64,000 nt of DNA from [Pasteurella] aerogenes (GCA_900637275.1 LR134362.1:1302001-1366000), one strand, 5' to 3'; shown: positions 34,484-44,423, numbered from the stretch's first letter. The notes: generated by a model not told the origin, from the sequence alone. Program-made: numbers and translations.

Positions 34484-35083
34484 ATGAAAAAATCCCTTTT
34501 ATTTACATTTGCTTTATTTAGTACAACCAGTATGTTATCCAACGCTAATACGGTTCATTCTATCCATATTTCTGAATCCGGCGCTTCAGAAAAAACCTCC
34601 TCTTCTGTACAAAAAAATGCAGGGAAATCAGAAAATCAAAACATTCAACAAAGTAACCGCACTTATTTGAGCAAAGAAAGCGATTATAAACTCGATCCGC
34701 AAAATAATGAAGATGCGCAAAAGCTCGCCAATAGCATTGAATTTGAAATCTATGAAATTGGTGAAAACCAAACCAGTCATACTATATTTGAATCCGGTGC
34801 TGGAATTTGTCGCGGCTTTAACTCGACTTACGGTGTAGATATTACAGATTCTCGCACCTATTATGTCAATAAGCCGAATAATGAATATTATGGTAGTATT
34901 TCCGGCGCTACGGTCTATTCTCAAAATGCACCGCAAAATATGCAATATGCGCCAGTATTTAATATTCAAGACCCAACATTAGCTAAAGAAATACAAGATA
35001 AACAACGTAAACTCGGCAGAAAAAATGCTGGCAACAATATTAAACAAAATTCAGAAATGTTGTCTAATTCTATATGTAAATAA
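34484..35083 (+). CDS. Hypothetical secreted protein
   Basis: 199 residues, unrecognised. A signal peptide is clear (MKKSLLFTFALFSTTSMLSNA). The mature part is rich in Ser, Asn, Gln and Glu and looks flexible over its first 60 residues. A more ordered part (about 80-150) includes IEFEIYEIGENQTSHTIFES and a tyrosine-containing stretch YYVNKPNNEYYG. Only two cysteines occur in the mature protein (in GICRGF and as the penultimate residue, ICK), which could form one disulfide. It lies 22 bases before a small lipoprotein gene, suggesting an operon of two exported proteins. Confidence 0.75.
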   Translation: MKKSLLFTFALFSTTSMLSNANTVHSIHISESGASEKTSSSVQKNAGKSENQNIQQSNRTYLSKESDYKLDPQNNEDAQKLANSIEFEIYEIGENQTSHTIFESGAGICRGFNSTYGVDITDSRTYYVNKPNNEYYGSISGATVYSQNAPQNMQYAPVFNIQDPTLAKEIQDKQRKLGRKNAGNNIKQNSEMLSNSICK

Positions 35084-35105
35084 TGATTAACCATAGGAAA
35101 CCAAT

Positions 35106-35432
35106 ATGAAAAACATTATGATTGTTAGCGCCGCATTCGTGCTGGCAGCTTGTTCTAACTCATCACCACCGCCACAAGCGCCATTGGATATGCAAGCAGT
35201 TGCGCAGTACCAAGCAGAAGTCGCGCGCGCGAAACCGTTGACTGCCGCTCAACAAAAAGCCGCTGCAACACAAGCTGTGGAAATGCCGCTAAATGCCAGC
35301 GATAATCGCGTTACACGTCGCCAAAGCCAACCGGGAATTATCCTTTCTCCAAGCATTGGTTATTATCATGGATTTGGCGGACATCGCCACCGCGGTTACG
35401 GCGGGCTATACGGTTACCCGGGATATTGGTGA
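35106..35432 (+). CDS. Small lipoprotein with Gly/Tyr/His-rich tail
   Basis: 108 residues, no named family recognised. The lipobox is VLAAC (Cys16). The middle is Ala/Gln-rich (DMQAVAQYQAEVARAKPL) and probably helical. The last 30 residues are YYHGFGGHRHRGYGGLYG and then YPGYW, a low-complexity aromatic-glycine tail seen in some surface or metal-binding proteins. Probably cotranscribed with the secreted protein upstream. The tail makes metal binding conceivable but this is speculation. Confidence 0.8.
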   Translation: MKNIMIVSAAFVLAACSNSSPPPQAPLDMQAVAQYQAEVARAKPLTAAQQKAAATQAVEMPLNASDNRVTRRQSQPGIILSPSIGYYHGFGGHRHRGYGGLYGYPGYW

Positions 35433-35477
35433 CAATATTTTAATGCACGCTAAATTATCATCAATTTAAATGAAAGA

Positions 35478-35510
35478 AAAAAGACGGTGGATAAAACCCA
35501 CCGTCTTTTT
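35478..35510. terminator. Bidirectional terminator
   Basis: AAAAAGACGGTGG and CCACCGTCTTTTT form a perfect 13-base stem with a seven-base loop, ending both the lipoprotein gene and icd, whose stop codon is four bases away. Confidence 0.9.
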
Positions 35511-35513
35511 ATA

Positions 35514-37730
35514 TTAAATACGATCAATAATCGCGTTTAAAGTGGCTGACGGACGCATTGCTGCAGAAGTTGCCGCAAAATCAGGTTGGTAATAACCTTT
35601 GATCTCTTGTGCTTTCGCTTGAGAGGCAATTAATTCCTCCGTAATTTTTACTTCAGCATTTTGCATCGCTTCCGCTACCGGTTTAAATCTTGCCGCAAGT
35701 GCGCTATCTTTTGTTTGGTTTGCAAGCGCTTGCGCCCAATACAATGCCAAATAAAAATGTGAACCGCGGTTATCAATGGTGCCTAATTTACGTCCCGGTG
35801 ATTTATCATTATCCAAGAATTTAGCGTTCGCTTCATCTAAAGCATCTGCCAAAATTTGTGCTTTGGCATTGCCTTGAGTTTGTGCAATATGCTCAAGCGA
35901 GGCTTGTAAGGCTAAAAACTCACCTAAAGAGTCCCAACGCAAATAGCCTTCAGCAATAAATTGCTCAATATGTTTTGGTGCAGAACCTCCGGCACCGGTT
36001 TCAAATAAACCACCACCATTCATTAACGGAACAATGGAAAGCATTTTAGCAGAAGTACCTAATTCCAAAATCGGGAATAAGTCAGTGAGGTAATCGCGCA
36101 AGACATTGCCAGTAGCAGAAATAGTATCTTTACCTTCACGAATACGTTGGATAGAACGTTTGCAGGCTTCAATCGGAGAAAGAATTTGAATATCCAATCC
36201 AGTCGTATCAAATTCAGGCAAATATGCCTTCACTTTTTTGATAATTTCGCGGTCATGGGCGCGATTTTCGTCCAACCAGAAAATCACTGGAGTGTTAGAT
36301 AAACGAGAACGTGTCACCGCTAATTTCACCCAATCTTTAATCGGTGCATCTTTCGTTTGACACATACGGAAAATATCGCCAGCTTCAACTGCTTGGCTCA
36401 TATACACATGGCCTTTGCCATCCGTTACGCGAATTACACCATCGGCTTCTGCTTGGAAAGTTTTATCATGTGAACCGTATTCTTCCGCTTTTTGTGCCAT
36501 TAAGCCCACATTCGGAACCGAACCCATCGTTTTCGGATCAAATGCCCCATTCACTTTGCAATCTTCAATCACCGCAGTATAAACCCCAGCATAGCAACGA
36601 TCTGGAATTAGTGCCAAGGTATCTTGTTGTTTTCCATCTTTATTCCACATTTGACCGGAAGTACGGATCATTGCCGGCATGGATGCATCTACAATCACAT
36701 CGGATGGAACGTGTAAATTCGTGATCCCTTTATCGGAATTAACCATCGCAATATCCGGACCATTTTCAATTGCCGCCTGAATATCGGCTTTAATTTGTGC
36801 TTCTTGTGGATCTCCTGCAATTTTGGCATAAAGTTCACCTAATCCATTATTCGGATTAACACCTAATTGAGCAAAAAGTGCGGCATATTTTTGGAAAACT
36901 TTTTCAAAATAAACCGATACAATCGCACCAAAAATAATTGGATCGGACACTTTCATCATAGTGGCTTTCAAGTGTGCCGAAAATAGCACACCAGCTTCTT
37001 TAGCTTCCGCTTTTGCTTGTTTTACAAAGGCTTTTAGCGCAGCCAAACTCATCACGGAAGAATCAATCACCTCACCGGCTTTTAATGGCGCTAACGCTTT
37101 TAACTCTTTCACTGTTCCGTCTTTTGCCACGAATTCAATATTAAATTGTGACGTACTTGGTACGGTCACGGATAATTCGGTACCATAAAAATCGCCGGCA
37201 TCCATATGTGCCACTTTGGTTTTAGAATCTTTCGACCAAGCTCCCATTGAATGCGGATTTTTCTTCGCATAATTTTTTACCGCTTTTGGCGCGCGTCTGT
37301 CCGAATTGCCCTCACGCAATACCGGATTTACTGCGGATCCCAACACTTTCGCATAAGCCGCTTTGATCGCTTTTTCTTCATCTGTTTTTGGATCAGCCGG
37401 GTAATTGGGTACTGCAAAGCCATGAGCTTGTAATTCAGCAATTGCCGCATTTAATTGTGGAATCGAGGCGGAAATATTAGGTAATTTGATAATATTGGCT
37501 TCCGGTTTTTGCGCTAATTCACCTAATTCGGCTAACGCATCGGCGGTTTTTTGTTCATCTTTGAGATATTGCGATAAATTTGCCAAAATACGACCGGCTA
37601 ATGAAATATCTTTGGTTTCCACTTCAACATCAGCGGCTGAAGTAAAGGCTTGAACAATGGGAAGGAAAGAATACGTCGCCAACATCGGCGCTTCGTCGGT
37701 AAGAGTATAGATAATTTTAGCTGTTGACAT
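35514..37730 (-). CDS. icd: Isocitrate dehydrogenase, monomeric NADP-type
   Basis: Oxidative decarboxylation of isocitrate to 2-oxoglutarate in the TCA cycle. 738 residues, the size of the monomeric family, not the 416-residue dimeric E. coli enzyme. Visible family stretches: IIYTLTDEAPMLATYSFLPI at the start, REGNSDRRAPKAVKNYAKK, HLKATMMKVSDPIIFG and ETGAGGSAPKHI. I chose ATG 37730 because AGGAGG lies eight bases upstream; a longer frame exists but lacks family similarity. Its terminator is shared with the opposing lipoprotein gene. Confidence 0.96.
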   Translation of the reverse strand: MSTAKIIYTLTDEAPMLATYSFLPIVQAFTSAADVEVETKDISLAGRILANLSQYLKDEQKTADALAELGELAQKPEANIIKLPNISASIPQLNAAIAELQAHGFAVPNYPADPKTDEEKAIKAAYAKVLGSAVNPVLREGNSDRRAPKAVKNYAKKNPHSMGAWSKDSKTKVAHMDAGDFYGTELSVTVPSTSQFNIEFVAKDGTVKELKALAPLKAGEVIDSSVMSLAALKAFVKQAKAEAKEAGVLFSAHLKATMMKVSDPIIFGAIVSVYFEKVFQKYAALFAQLGVNPNNGLGELYAKIAGDPQEAQIKADIQAAIENGPDIAMVNSDKGITNLHVPSDVIVDASMPAMIRTSGQMWNKDGKQQDTLALIPDRCYAGVYTAVIEDCKVNGAFDPKTMGSVPNVGLMAQKAEEYGSHDKTFQAEADGVIRVTDGKGHVYMSQAVEAGDIFRMCQTKDAPIKDWVKLAVTRSRLSNTPVIFWLDENRAHDREIIKKVKAYLPEFDTTGLDIQILSPIEACKRSIQRIREGKDTISATGNVLRDYLTDLFPILELGTSAKMLSIVPLMNGGGLFETGAGGSAPKHIEQFIAEGYLRWDSLGEFLALQASLEHIAQTQGNAKAQILADALDEANAKFLDNDKSPGRKLGTIDNRGSHFYLALYWAQALANQTKDSALAARFKPVAEAMQNAEVKITEELIASQAKAQEIKGYYQPDFAATSAAMRPSATLNAIIDRI

Positions 37731-38013
37731 CAACATGACCTCCTGTATAAAGGTTAAAAGGGCAATCAATTGCACACGAAATAACGACAAACATTTCGGA
37801 CTGTGTCTCACTTATTCTACACCGAAACAAATTCAACTCAAGTAAATAAATTGTTAAATTCTCCCGCAATTTTTTACTCATTGTGCGAGAAAAAAGAAAA
37901 CACCAAATCATTATCTCTTATTTTTCTTAAATAAAATGAAGAAGTTTTACTTGTTTCTCGCCATGTCCATCTATTATTAAAAATTTGTTAAAACATTATT
38001 TCCCGCTATTTTA
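37731..38013. other. icd upstream region
   Basis: This 283-base stretch between icd and cobB, both reverse, has no gene. It holds the strong icd ribosome binding site (reverse-strand AGGAGG at about 37739-37744) and presumably the icd promoter in the AT-rich part. Confidence 0.5.
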
Positions 38014-38727
38014 TTATGCCAATGTCGCCAATAGATCATCCACCCATTGCGGCACCAATTCACTGGCTTTCCCAACGCGAATTTCGTCAAAATATGACCG
38101 CACTTTGCTGGGTTCCAAATTAATTTCAACGGTCATACAACGCATCGGATCCACTTCTTGCACAAATCCTGCCGCTGGATAAACATTGCCAGAGGTGCCA
38201 ATGGCGACAAAATACTGGCATTGTCGAAGTGCCGCTCCAATACGTTCCATAGCAAAAGGGATTTCACCGAACCACACAATATTCGGCCGCAAAATCTGTA
38301 GCGTATTACAACAAGTGCAGCGATCTGTTTCCGTAACATCAGATGTCCACGAATACACCTTGCCAGATTTAACACAACGCACTTGCAGCAATTCACCATG
38401 CATATGAATGACATTTTTGCTGCCCGCTCGTTCATGTAAATTATCCACGTTTTGCGTCACCACTAATAAATTTTTACCCAATGTTGCTTCCAATTTCGCC
38501 AAGGCAATATGTGCCGCATTCGGCTGAATTTCAGGTTGGAAAAGCTGATGCCGGCGTTCGTTATAAAAGGTTTGTACCAGTTTCGGATTACGTTGAAACC
38601 CTTCCGGCGTTGCCACATCTTCAATATGATGATTTTCCCATAAGCCATCTGCAGCACGAAATGTCCGAATTCCCGACTCGGCAGAAATGCCGGCTCCGGT
38701 TAAAACTACAACTTTCGGTAACAGCAT
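38014..38727 (-). CDS. cobB: NAD-dependent protein deacylase, CobB-type sirtuin
   Basis: Removes acetyl or succinyl groups from lysines using NAD. 237 residues. NAD-binding motif GAGISAESGIRTFR (residues 11-24), TQNVDNLHERAG and the catalytic His in VIHMHGEL are present. A zinc-binding set of cysteines lies in RCVKSGK and DRCTCCN. The extended N-terminal segment seen in some CobB proteins is absent. It lies between icd and metG. Confidence 0.94.
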   Translation of the reverse strand: MLLPKVVVLTGAGISAESGIRTFRAADGLWENHHIEDVATPEGFQRNPKLVQTFYNERRHQLFQPEIQPNAAHIALAKLEATLGKNLLVVTQNVDNLHERAGSKNVIHMHGELLQVRCVKSGKVYSWTSDVTETDRCTCCNTLQILRPNIVWFGEIPFAMERIGAALRQCQYFVAIGTSGNVYPAAGFVQEVDPMRCMTVEINLEPSKVRSYFDEIRVGKASELVPQWVDDLLATLA

Positions 38728-38853
38728 ATGAATACCTCACTTATCGATCTTCTCAATCTTTATTAAAAACAACGCCCTAAACGCTCAAATTGAACCTTTA
38801 GGGCGTAAACTAAGCCACAAAAGTGCGGTCATTTTTTGGCGAATTTTACGCCA

Positions 38854-40920
38854 CTATTTTACTCGACTTCCCGCTTTTGCACCTTGATCAACATCCAGCA
38901 AGAATAGATCTGCACCGCCTGTACCCGCAGATAAAATCATGCCCTCGGAGACGCCGAATTTCATTTTGCGTGGTGCTAAGTTGGCGACCAAAATCACAAA
39001 GCGCCCTTCCAATGCTTCTGGGTTGCTGTATGCTGATTTAATACCGGAAAACACTTGGCGCGTTTCTGTTCCTACATCCAAAGTAAATTTCAGTAATTTA
39101 TTACTTTCCGGTACTGCTTCGCATTTCAACACCTTCGCCACCCGTAAATCTAATTTGGCAAAATCATCAATGGTGATAGTCGGTTCAAACGGTTCAATTT
39201 CAACAGAAACGTCCGATTTTTCCACCGCACTTTTTGCATCTACCGCTTTTTTCGCTGCTCCCGTCATTTGTGCATTTTCCGCTTTAGAAGCCTCAATCAT
39301 GGTTTCAATTTGTTTCATATCAACACGACTAAACAATGCTTTAAACGGTGCAATTTGATGGGCTAATAATGGCGTCGCTAAATTTGCCCAAGTTAATTCC
39401 GCTTGCAAAAACGCCTCCGCCCGTTCGGCAAGTTTTGGCAATACCGGTTTTAAATAACCCATCAATACGCGGAAAAGCTGAATGCCCATGGAGCAAACTT
39501 GTTGTAATTCCTCCTCGCGCCCTTCTTCTTTTGCCATCACCCAAGGTGCTTTATCATCCACATATTTATTCGCACGATCCGTTAATGCCATAATTTCACG
39601 AATGGCTTTGCTATATTCACGATTTTCATAAAATGTCGCGATTTGCTCTGATTGTGCAATAAATTCGGCAAATAATGTCTCATCTTCTAATTTATCCGCT
39701 AATTTTCCAGCGAATCGTTTTTGGATAAATCCGGCATTACGCGAGGCAAGATTGACTAATTTATTGACCAAATCGGTATTAACCCGTTGCACAAAATCTT
39801 CCAGATTTAAATCCAAATCATCAATGCGATTACTTAATTTTGCAGCATAATAATAGCGTAAACATTCTGGATCCAAATGTTTTAAATAGGTCGCCGCTTG
39901 GATAAAAGTACCGCGCGATTTCGACATTTTCTCTCCATTCACGGTCACATAACCATGCACAAAAATATTGGTCGGCTTGCGTAATTGTGCGCCCTCTAAC
40001 ATCGCCGGCCAAAATAAACTGTGGAAATACATAATGTCTTTACCGATAAAGTGATAAAGTTCGGCGCTACTGTCTTTTCGCCAAAAATCATCAAAATTAA
40101 TACCGCCCTTTTTATTGCACAAATTTTTAAATGATGCCATATATCCAATTGGCGCATCCAACCATACGTAAAAATATTTACCGGCGGCATTTGGAATTTC
40201 AAAACCGAAATAAGGCGCATCACGCGAAATATCCCATTGTTGCAACCCGGCTTCAAACCATTCTTGCATTTTATTTGCCACTTCTTGTTGCAAACTGCCG
40301 GAACGGATCCAATCTTTCAACATTCTTTCAAAACTTGGCAAGTCAAAGAAAAAATGCTCGCTTTCTTTTACGACTGGTGTCGCACCTGAAATTGCCGAAC
40401 GCGGGTTGATCAATTCAGTTGGGCTATAAGTTGCCGAGCATACTTCGCAGTTATCTCCATATTGATCTTCTGCTTTACACTTAGGGCAAGTTCCTTTCAC
40501 AAAACGATCGGGCAAAAACATTTGTTTTTCTGGATCAAAAAGTTGTGAAATGGTGCGGCTTTTAATAAATCCGTTGGTCTTTAATTGATGATAAATGGCT
40601 TCAGATAACTCGCGGTTTTCTTCGCTGTGCGTTGAATGGTAGTTATCGAAACTAATATTAAAACCGCTGAAATCCGCCATGTGTTGTTGCTGTACATCTG
40701 CGATTAATTGCTCCGGCGTAATCCCCATTTGATCGGCTTTTAACATGATTGGCGTGCCATGCGCATCATCAGCACACACAAAATGAATTTCATGTCCGCG
40801 CATACGTTGAAAACGCACCCAAATATCCGCTTGAATATGCTCTAACATATGACCTAAATGAATTGGACCGTTGGCATAAGGCAATGCGCAAGTGACCAAA
40901 ATTTGACGATTATCCGACAT
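38854..40920 (-). CDS. metG: Methionyl-tRNA synthetase
   Basis: Charges tRNA-Met. 688 residues. Class I signatures: ALPYANGPIHLGHMLEH (HIGH variant HLGH) and KMSKSRG (KMSKS). A zinc-binding knuckle shows as CPKC...CEVC. The anticodon-binding domain precedes a C-terminal tRNA-binding/dimerisation domain beginning about residue 585 (IDDFAKLDLRVAKV). An uptake signal (ACCGCACTTTTTGC) lies in the linker codons near 39222. I chose ATG 40920, giving MSDNRQILVTCALPYANG. It diverges from apbC. Confidence 0.98.
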   Translation of the reverse strand: MSDNRQILVTCALPYANGPIHLGHMLEHIQADIWVRFQRMRGHEIHFVCADDAHGTPIMLKADQMGITPEQLIADVQQQHMADFSGFNISFDNYHSTHSEENRELSEAIYHQLKTNGFIKSRTISQLFDPEKQMFLPDRFVKGTCPKCKAEDQYGDNCEVCSATYSPTELINPRSAISGATPVVKESEHFFFDLPSFERMLKDWIRSGSLQQEVANKMQEWFEAGLQQWDISRDAPYFGFEIPNAAGKYFYVWLDAPIGYMASFKNLCNKKGGINFDDFWRKDSSAELYHFIGKDIMYFHSLFWPAMLEGAQLRKPTNIFVHGYVTVNGEKMSKSRGTFIQAATYLKHLDPECLRYYYAAKLSNRIDDLDLNLEDFVQRVNTDLVNKLVNLASRNAGFIQKRFAGKLADKLEDETLFAEFIAQSEQIATFYENREYSKAIREIMALTDRANKYVDDKAPWVMAKEEGREEELQQVCSMGIQLFRVLMGYLKPVLPKLAERAEAFLQAELTWANLATPLLAHQIAPFKALFSRVDMKQIETMIEASKAENAQMTGAAKKAVDAKSAVEKSDVSVEIEPFEPTITIDDFAKLDLRVAKVLKCEAVPESNKLLKFTLDVGTETRQVFSGIKSAYSNPEALEGRFVILVANLAPRKMKFGVSEGMILSAGTGGADLFLLDVDQGAKAGSRVK

Positions 40921-41088
40921 TGATTTTTTACCTTTAAAAATAAAACAAAAATTGTGACTCATCTTACCTTATTGACGGTATTTTTTCCAGTTTAACCCAT
41001 ATTTATCAATTTTTAACTTAACAGAATAAAATTGGCATGGTTAAATATAGCAATCTACTTTCTACCCTATATAAATAAGGATGTATTT

Positions 41089-42201
41089 ATGACAATTGTC
41101 TTTTCCGAAAATTTGACAGAAAATCAGAAAAATCAATTACAGCAAGCGTTTCAACAATTTCAGCATCCCAGCTTACAAAAAGATTTAATCGCATTAAATG
41201 CAGTCAAAAAAATTGAAAAAGGCGGTGATATTTTACGCATCGAAATCACCATGCCTTTCGCTTGGAACAGTGCTTTTGAGCAATTAAAGACCGCACTTTC
41301 TACTCAATTACAGGCGATCAGCGAATGCCAGCAAGTGAAATGGCAACTTAATTATCAAATTGCTACTCTAAAACGCGCTAATAATCACCCAGCAGTAAAA
41401 GGCGTAAAAAATATTATTGCGGTCACCTCAGGTAAAGGCGGTGTCGGGAAATCAACCGTATCGGTCAATTTAGCATTAGCCTTACAAGCGCAAGGCGCCA
41501 ATGTTGGTATTTTGGATGCCGATATTTACGGACCATCTATTCCACATATGTTAGGCGTTGCTAATCAACGTCCAACATCACCGGATAACCAGCATATTGA
41601 CCCGATTAAAGCCCACAACTTATTGGCAAACTCAATTGGTTTTTTGATGGAAGCCGACAGCGCTACCATTTGGCGTGGACCAATGGCAAGTAGCGCATTA
41701 AGCCAATTATTGCAAGAAACCTTATGGCAAGATTTGGATTATTTAGTGATAGATATGCCTCCGGGTACCGGCGATATTCAATTAACCTTATCACAACAAA
41801 TTCCTGTTACCGGCGCAGTCGTTGTCACTACACCACAGGATATTGCGCTAATTGACGCGGTCAAAGGGGTGTCTATGTTCCAACGCGTCTCTGTTCCAGT
41901 GTTAGGAATTATTGAAAATATGTCCATGCATATTTGTAGCCAATGTGGTCATCACGAAGCGATTTTTGGAACTGGCGGTGCGGCGAAAATGGCAGAGAAA
42001 TATAATGTACAGGTGTTAGGGCAATTACCGTTACACATTCGTTTACGTGAAGATTTGGATAAAGGGGTACCAACGGTTGTCGCCGAACCGAGCAATGAAA
42101 TCAGCCAAGCCTTTTTGCAATTAGCGGAAAAAGTGGCAAGCGAGCTGTACTGGCAAGGCTCCGTCATTCCAAGTGAAATTATGTTTAAAGAAGTGAACTA
42201 A
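41089..42201 (+). CDS. apbC: Iron-sulfur cluster carrier ApbC/Mrp
   Basis: P-loop NTPase that binds and transfers Fe-S clusters. 370 residues: an N-terminal MIP18-like part (about residues 1-90), then the deviant Walker A GKGGVGKST, the Walker B region LVIDMPPGTGD and the cluster-binding CSQCGHHEAIF. Start at ATG 41089, preceded by AAGGA; an upstream in-frame extension lacks family similarity. metG-apbC divergence is common in gammaproteobacteria. Confidence 0.96.
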   Translation: MTIVFSENLTENQKNQLQQAFQQFQHPSLQKDLIALNAVKKIEKGGDILRIEITMPFAWNSAFEQLKTALSTQLQAISECQQVKWQLNYQIATLKRANNHPAVKGVKNIIAVTSGKGGVGKSTVSVNLALALQAQGANVGILDADIYGPSIPHMLGVANQRPTSPDNQHIDPIKAHNLLANSIGFLMEADSATIWRGPMASSALSQLLQETLWQDLDYLVIDMPPGTGDIQLTLSQQIPVTGAVVVTTPQDIALIDAVKGVSMFQRVSVPVLGIIENMSMHICSQCGHHEAIFGTGGAAKMAEKYNVQVLGQLPLHIRLREDLDKGVPTVVAEPSNEISQAFLQLAEKVASELYWQGSVIPSEIMFKEVN

Positions 42202-42322
42202 ACCAATTTTACGCGGCTTTAGCGCCCAAAGTGCGGTCAATTTTTATTCAGTTTTGTTACGCAAAATAAAGGTAAATTTGACCGTTTTTTATAGGCCTAT
42301 TGTACCTTAAAAACACAATCTT

Positions 42323-42362
42323 CCCCACAATACTTGTCCAGAGGATCGTTGGGGGGTATACT
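42323..42362 (+). promoter_or_regulatory. adhC promoter with G-tract (CsoR/FrmR-type site candidate)
   Basis: A -35 TTGTCC (42334-42339) and -10 TATACT (42357-42362) are 17 bases apart. The spacer ends in six G, giving GGGGGGTATACT, which read in reverse is AGTATACCCCCC, like operators of the CsoR/RcnR/FrmR repressor family. A short dyad CCCCA/TGGGG (42323-42327 with 42350-42354) surrounds the -35. No frmR or nmlR gene is adjacent. Confidence 0.5.
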
Positions 42363-42397
42363 TTTTATTGTCTTTTAATCCAACAAGGAAAATATTC

Positions 42398-43519
42398 ATG
42401 AGTAATGTGATTAAATCCCGTGCGGCGGTAGCATTTGCGCCGAACGAACCGTTAAAAATGGTGGAAATTGATGTGGAACGCCCGAAAAAAGGAGAAGTAT
42501 TGGTAAAAATTACCCATACCGGCGTATGTCATACCGATGCCTTTACCTTATCCGGCGCCGATCCGGAAGGTGTATTTCCGGTCGTATTAGGGCATGAAGG
42601 CGCGGGCATTGTCGTTGAAGTGGGAGAAGGCGTTACCAGTGTTGCTGTCGGCGATCATGTCATCCCGCTTTATACGGCTGAATGTGGCGAATGTGAATTC
42701 TGTCGTTCCAATAAAAGCAACTTATGCGTAGCAGTACGCGAAACGCAAGGTAAAGGCTTGATGCCAGACGGTACCACTCGTTTTTCCTATAACGGACAAC
42801 CAATTTATCACTATATGGGCTGTTCCACTTTTAGCGAATATACTGTTGTCGCGGAAGTCTCCTTGGCAAAAATTAATCCAGCTGCAAATCCGGAAGAAGT
42901 ATGTTTATTAGGCTGTGGCGTAACAACGGGCATTGGCGCGGTTCACAATACTGCAAAAGTACAAGAGGGCGATTCTGTCGCCGTTTTCGGTTTGGGCGGT
43001 ATTGGTTTGGCAGTGGTTCAAGGAGCGAAACAAGCAAAAGCCGGTCGCATCATTGCCATTGATACCAATCCGGAAAAATTTGCCATGGCACGCGAATTTG
43101 GTGCCACAGATTGTTTGAACCCAAATGATTATGACAAACCTATTCAGCAAGTGATCGTTGAAATGACCAAATGGGGTGTAGATCATACCTTTGAATGTAT
43201 CGGCAATGTGAATGTGATGCGCGCGGCGTTAGAATCTGCACATCGCGGTTGGGGACAATCAGTGATTATCGGCGTTGCCGGTGCCGGCCAAGAAATTTCT
43301 ACCCGCCCATTCCAGTTGGTCACAGGCAGAACCTGGAAAGGTACTGCTTTCGGTGGCGTAAAAGGACGCACACAATTACCGGGCATGGTAGAAGATGCGA
43401 TGAAAGGCATCATCCGCTTACGTCCATTTGTTACACACACCATGCCGGTTGAACGCATTAATGAAGCCTTTGAATTAATGCACGATGGAAAATCTATTCG
43501 TACGGTATTACATTATTAA
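42398..43519 (+). CDS. adhC: S-(hydroxymethyl)glutathione dehydrogenase (class III ADH)
   Basis: Zinc-dependent dehydrogenase that oxidises the glutathione adduct of formaldehyde, and often reduces S-nitrosoglutathione. 373 residues. Catalytic zinc ligands in GVCHTDAF and GHEGAGIV; structural zinc in CGECEFCRSNKSNLC; NAD site GLGGIGLAVVQGA. Start at ATG 42398 follows AAGGA. It is one base from fghA, so the detoxification pair is translationally coupled. In H. influenzae an nmlR regulator flanks this pair; here it does not. Confidence 0.97.
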   Translation: MSNVIKSRAAVAFAPNEPLKMVEIDVERPKKGEVLVKITHTGVCHTDAFTLSGADPEGVFPVVLGHEGAGIVVEVGEGVTSVAVGDHVIPLYTAECGECEFCRSNKSNLCVAVRETQGKGLMPDGTTRFSYNGQPIYHYMGCSTFSEYTVVAEVSLAKINPAANPEEVCLLGCGVTTGIGAVHNTAKVQEGDSVAVFGLGGIGLAVVQGAKQAKAGRIIAIDTNPEKFAMAREFGATDCLNPNDYDKPIQQVIVEMTKWGVDHTFECIGNVNVMRAALESAHRGWGQSVIIGVAGAGQEISTRPFQLVTGRTWKGTAFGGVKGRTQLPGMVEDAMKGIIRLRPFVTHTMPVERINEAFELMHDGKSIRTVLHY

Positions 43520-43520
43520 G

Positions 43521-44357
43521 ATGATGAAATTAATTGAAAATACAAAAATTTTTGGTGGCGAGCAACAAGTATGGCAGCATCAATCTGCCAGCCTAAACTG
43601 CACGATGAATTTCGCTATTTTTCTACCAAAGCAAGCTAAAACAGAACCCTTGCCAATACTCTACTGGCTGTCGGGCTTGACTTGTACAGAACAAAATTTT
43701 ATCACCAAAGCGGGCGCTCAACGTTATGCTGCCGAACATGGCATCATTCTTGTAGCGCCGGACACCAGCCCGCGTGGCGAAGGCATTTTTGATGACGAAA
43801 GCTATGATCTCGGAAAAGGAGCGGGATTTTATCTTAATGCTACGCAAATGCCTTGGGCTACCCATTATCGGATGTATGACTATGTTGTTGAAGAATTGCC
43901 GGCGTTGATCGCACAACATTTTCCAACGAATGGTAAACAAGCCATTTTCGGGCATTCCATGGGCGGACATGGAGCCTTAATCATGGCGTTAAATAACCCT
44001 CAACGCTATACCAGTGTTTCCGCTTTTGCGCCAATAATAGCACCAAGCCAAGTACCTTGGGGACAAAAAGCCTTTCATCATTATCTTGGTGATGATAAAA
44101 CGCAATGGCAAAAATATGATGCCACCGCGTTAATAAACTCGGCATTTTCTCTCCCGATCCGCATTGAACAAGGTGATAAAGATAGTTTTTTAACTGAACA
44201 ATTGCGCCCTGAGTTATTTTTGCAAGCGTGTCAACAACATCAAGTCAATTGCGAATACCATTTACGTCAAGGCTATGATCACAGTTATTATTTTATTGCA
44301 AGTTTTATCGGTGAACATATTGCGTTTCATGCAAATGCATTAAAAAATGCGGAATAA
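43521..44357 (+). CDS. fghA: S-formylglutathione hydrolase
   Basis: Serine esterase that hydrolyses S-formylglutathione to formate and glutathione, completing formaldehyde detoxification after AdhC. 278 residues. Nucleophile elbow GHSMGGHGA, early oxyanion segment YWLSGLTCTEQNF, Asp in IEQGDKDSFL and His in GYDHSYYF complete the triad. Tandem ATGs at 43521 and 43524. Its terminator was a pair of inverted uptake signals, now split by an insertion sequence. Confidence 0.96.
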   Translation: MMKLIENTKIFGGEQQVWQHQSASLNCTMNFAIFLPKQAKTEPLPILYWLSGLTCTEQNFITKAGAQRYAAEHGIILVAPDTSPRGEGIFDDESYDLGKGAGFYLNATQMPWATHYRMYDYVVEELPALIAQHFPTNGKQAIFGHSMGGHGALIMALNNPQRYTSVSAFAPIIAPSQVPWGQKAFHHYLGDDKTQWQKYDATALINSAFSLPIRIEQGDKDSFLTEQLRPELFLQACQQHQVNCEYHLRQGYDHSYYFIASFIGEHIAFHANALKNAE

Positions 44358-44423
44358 AATGCCACTGAATTGTTCAGTTCTCTAGTTAAAATAAAGTGCG
44401 GTCGTTTTTTCAGGTGTTTTACT

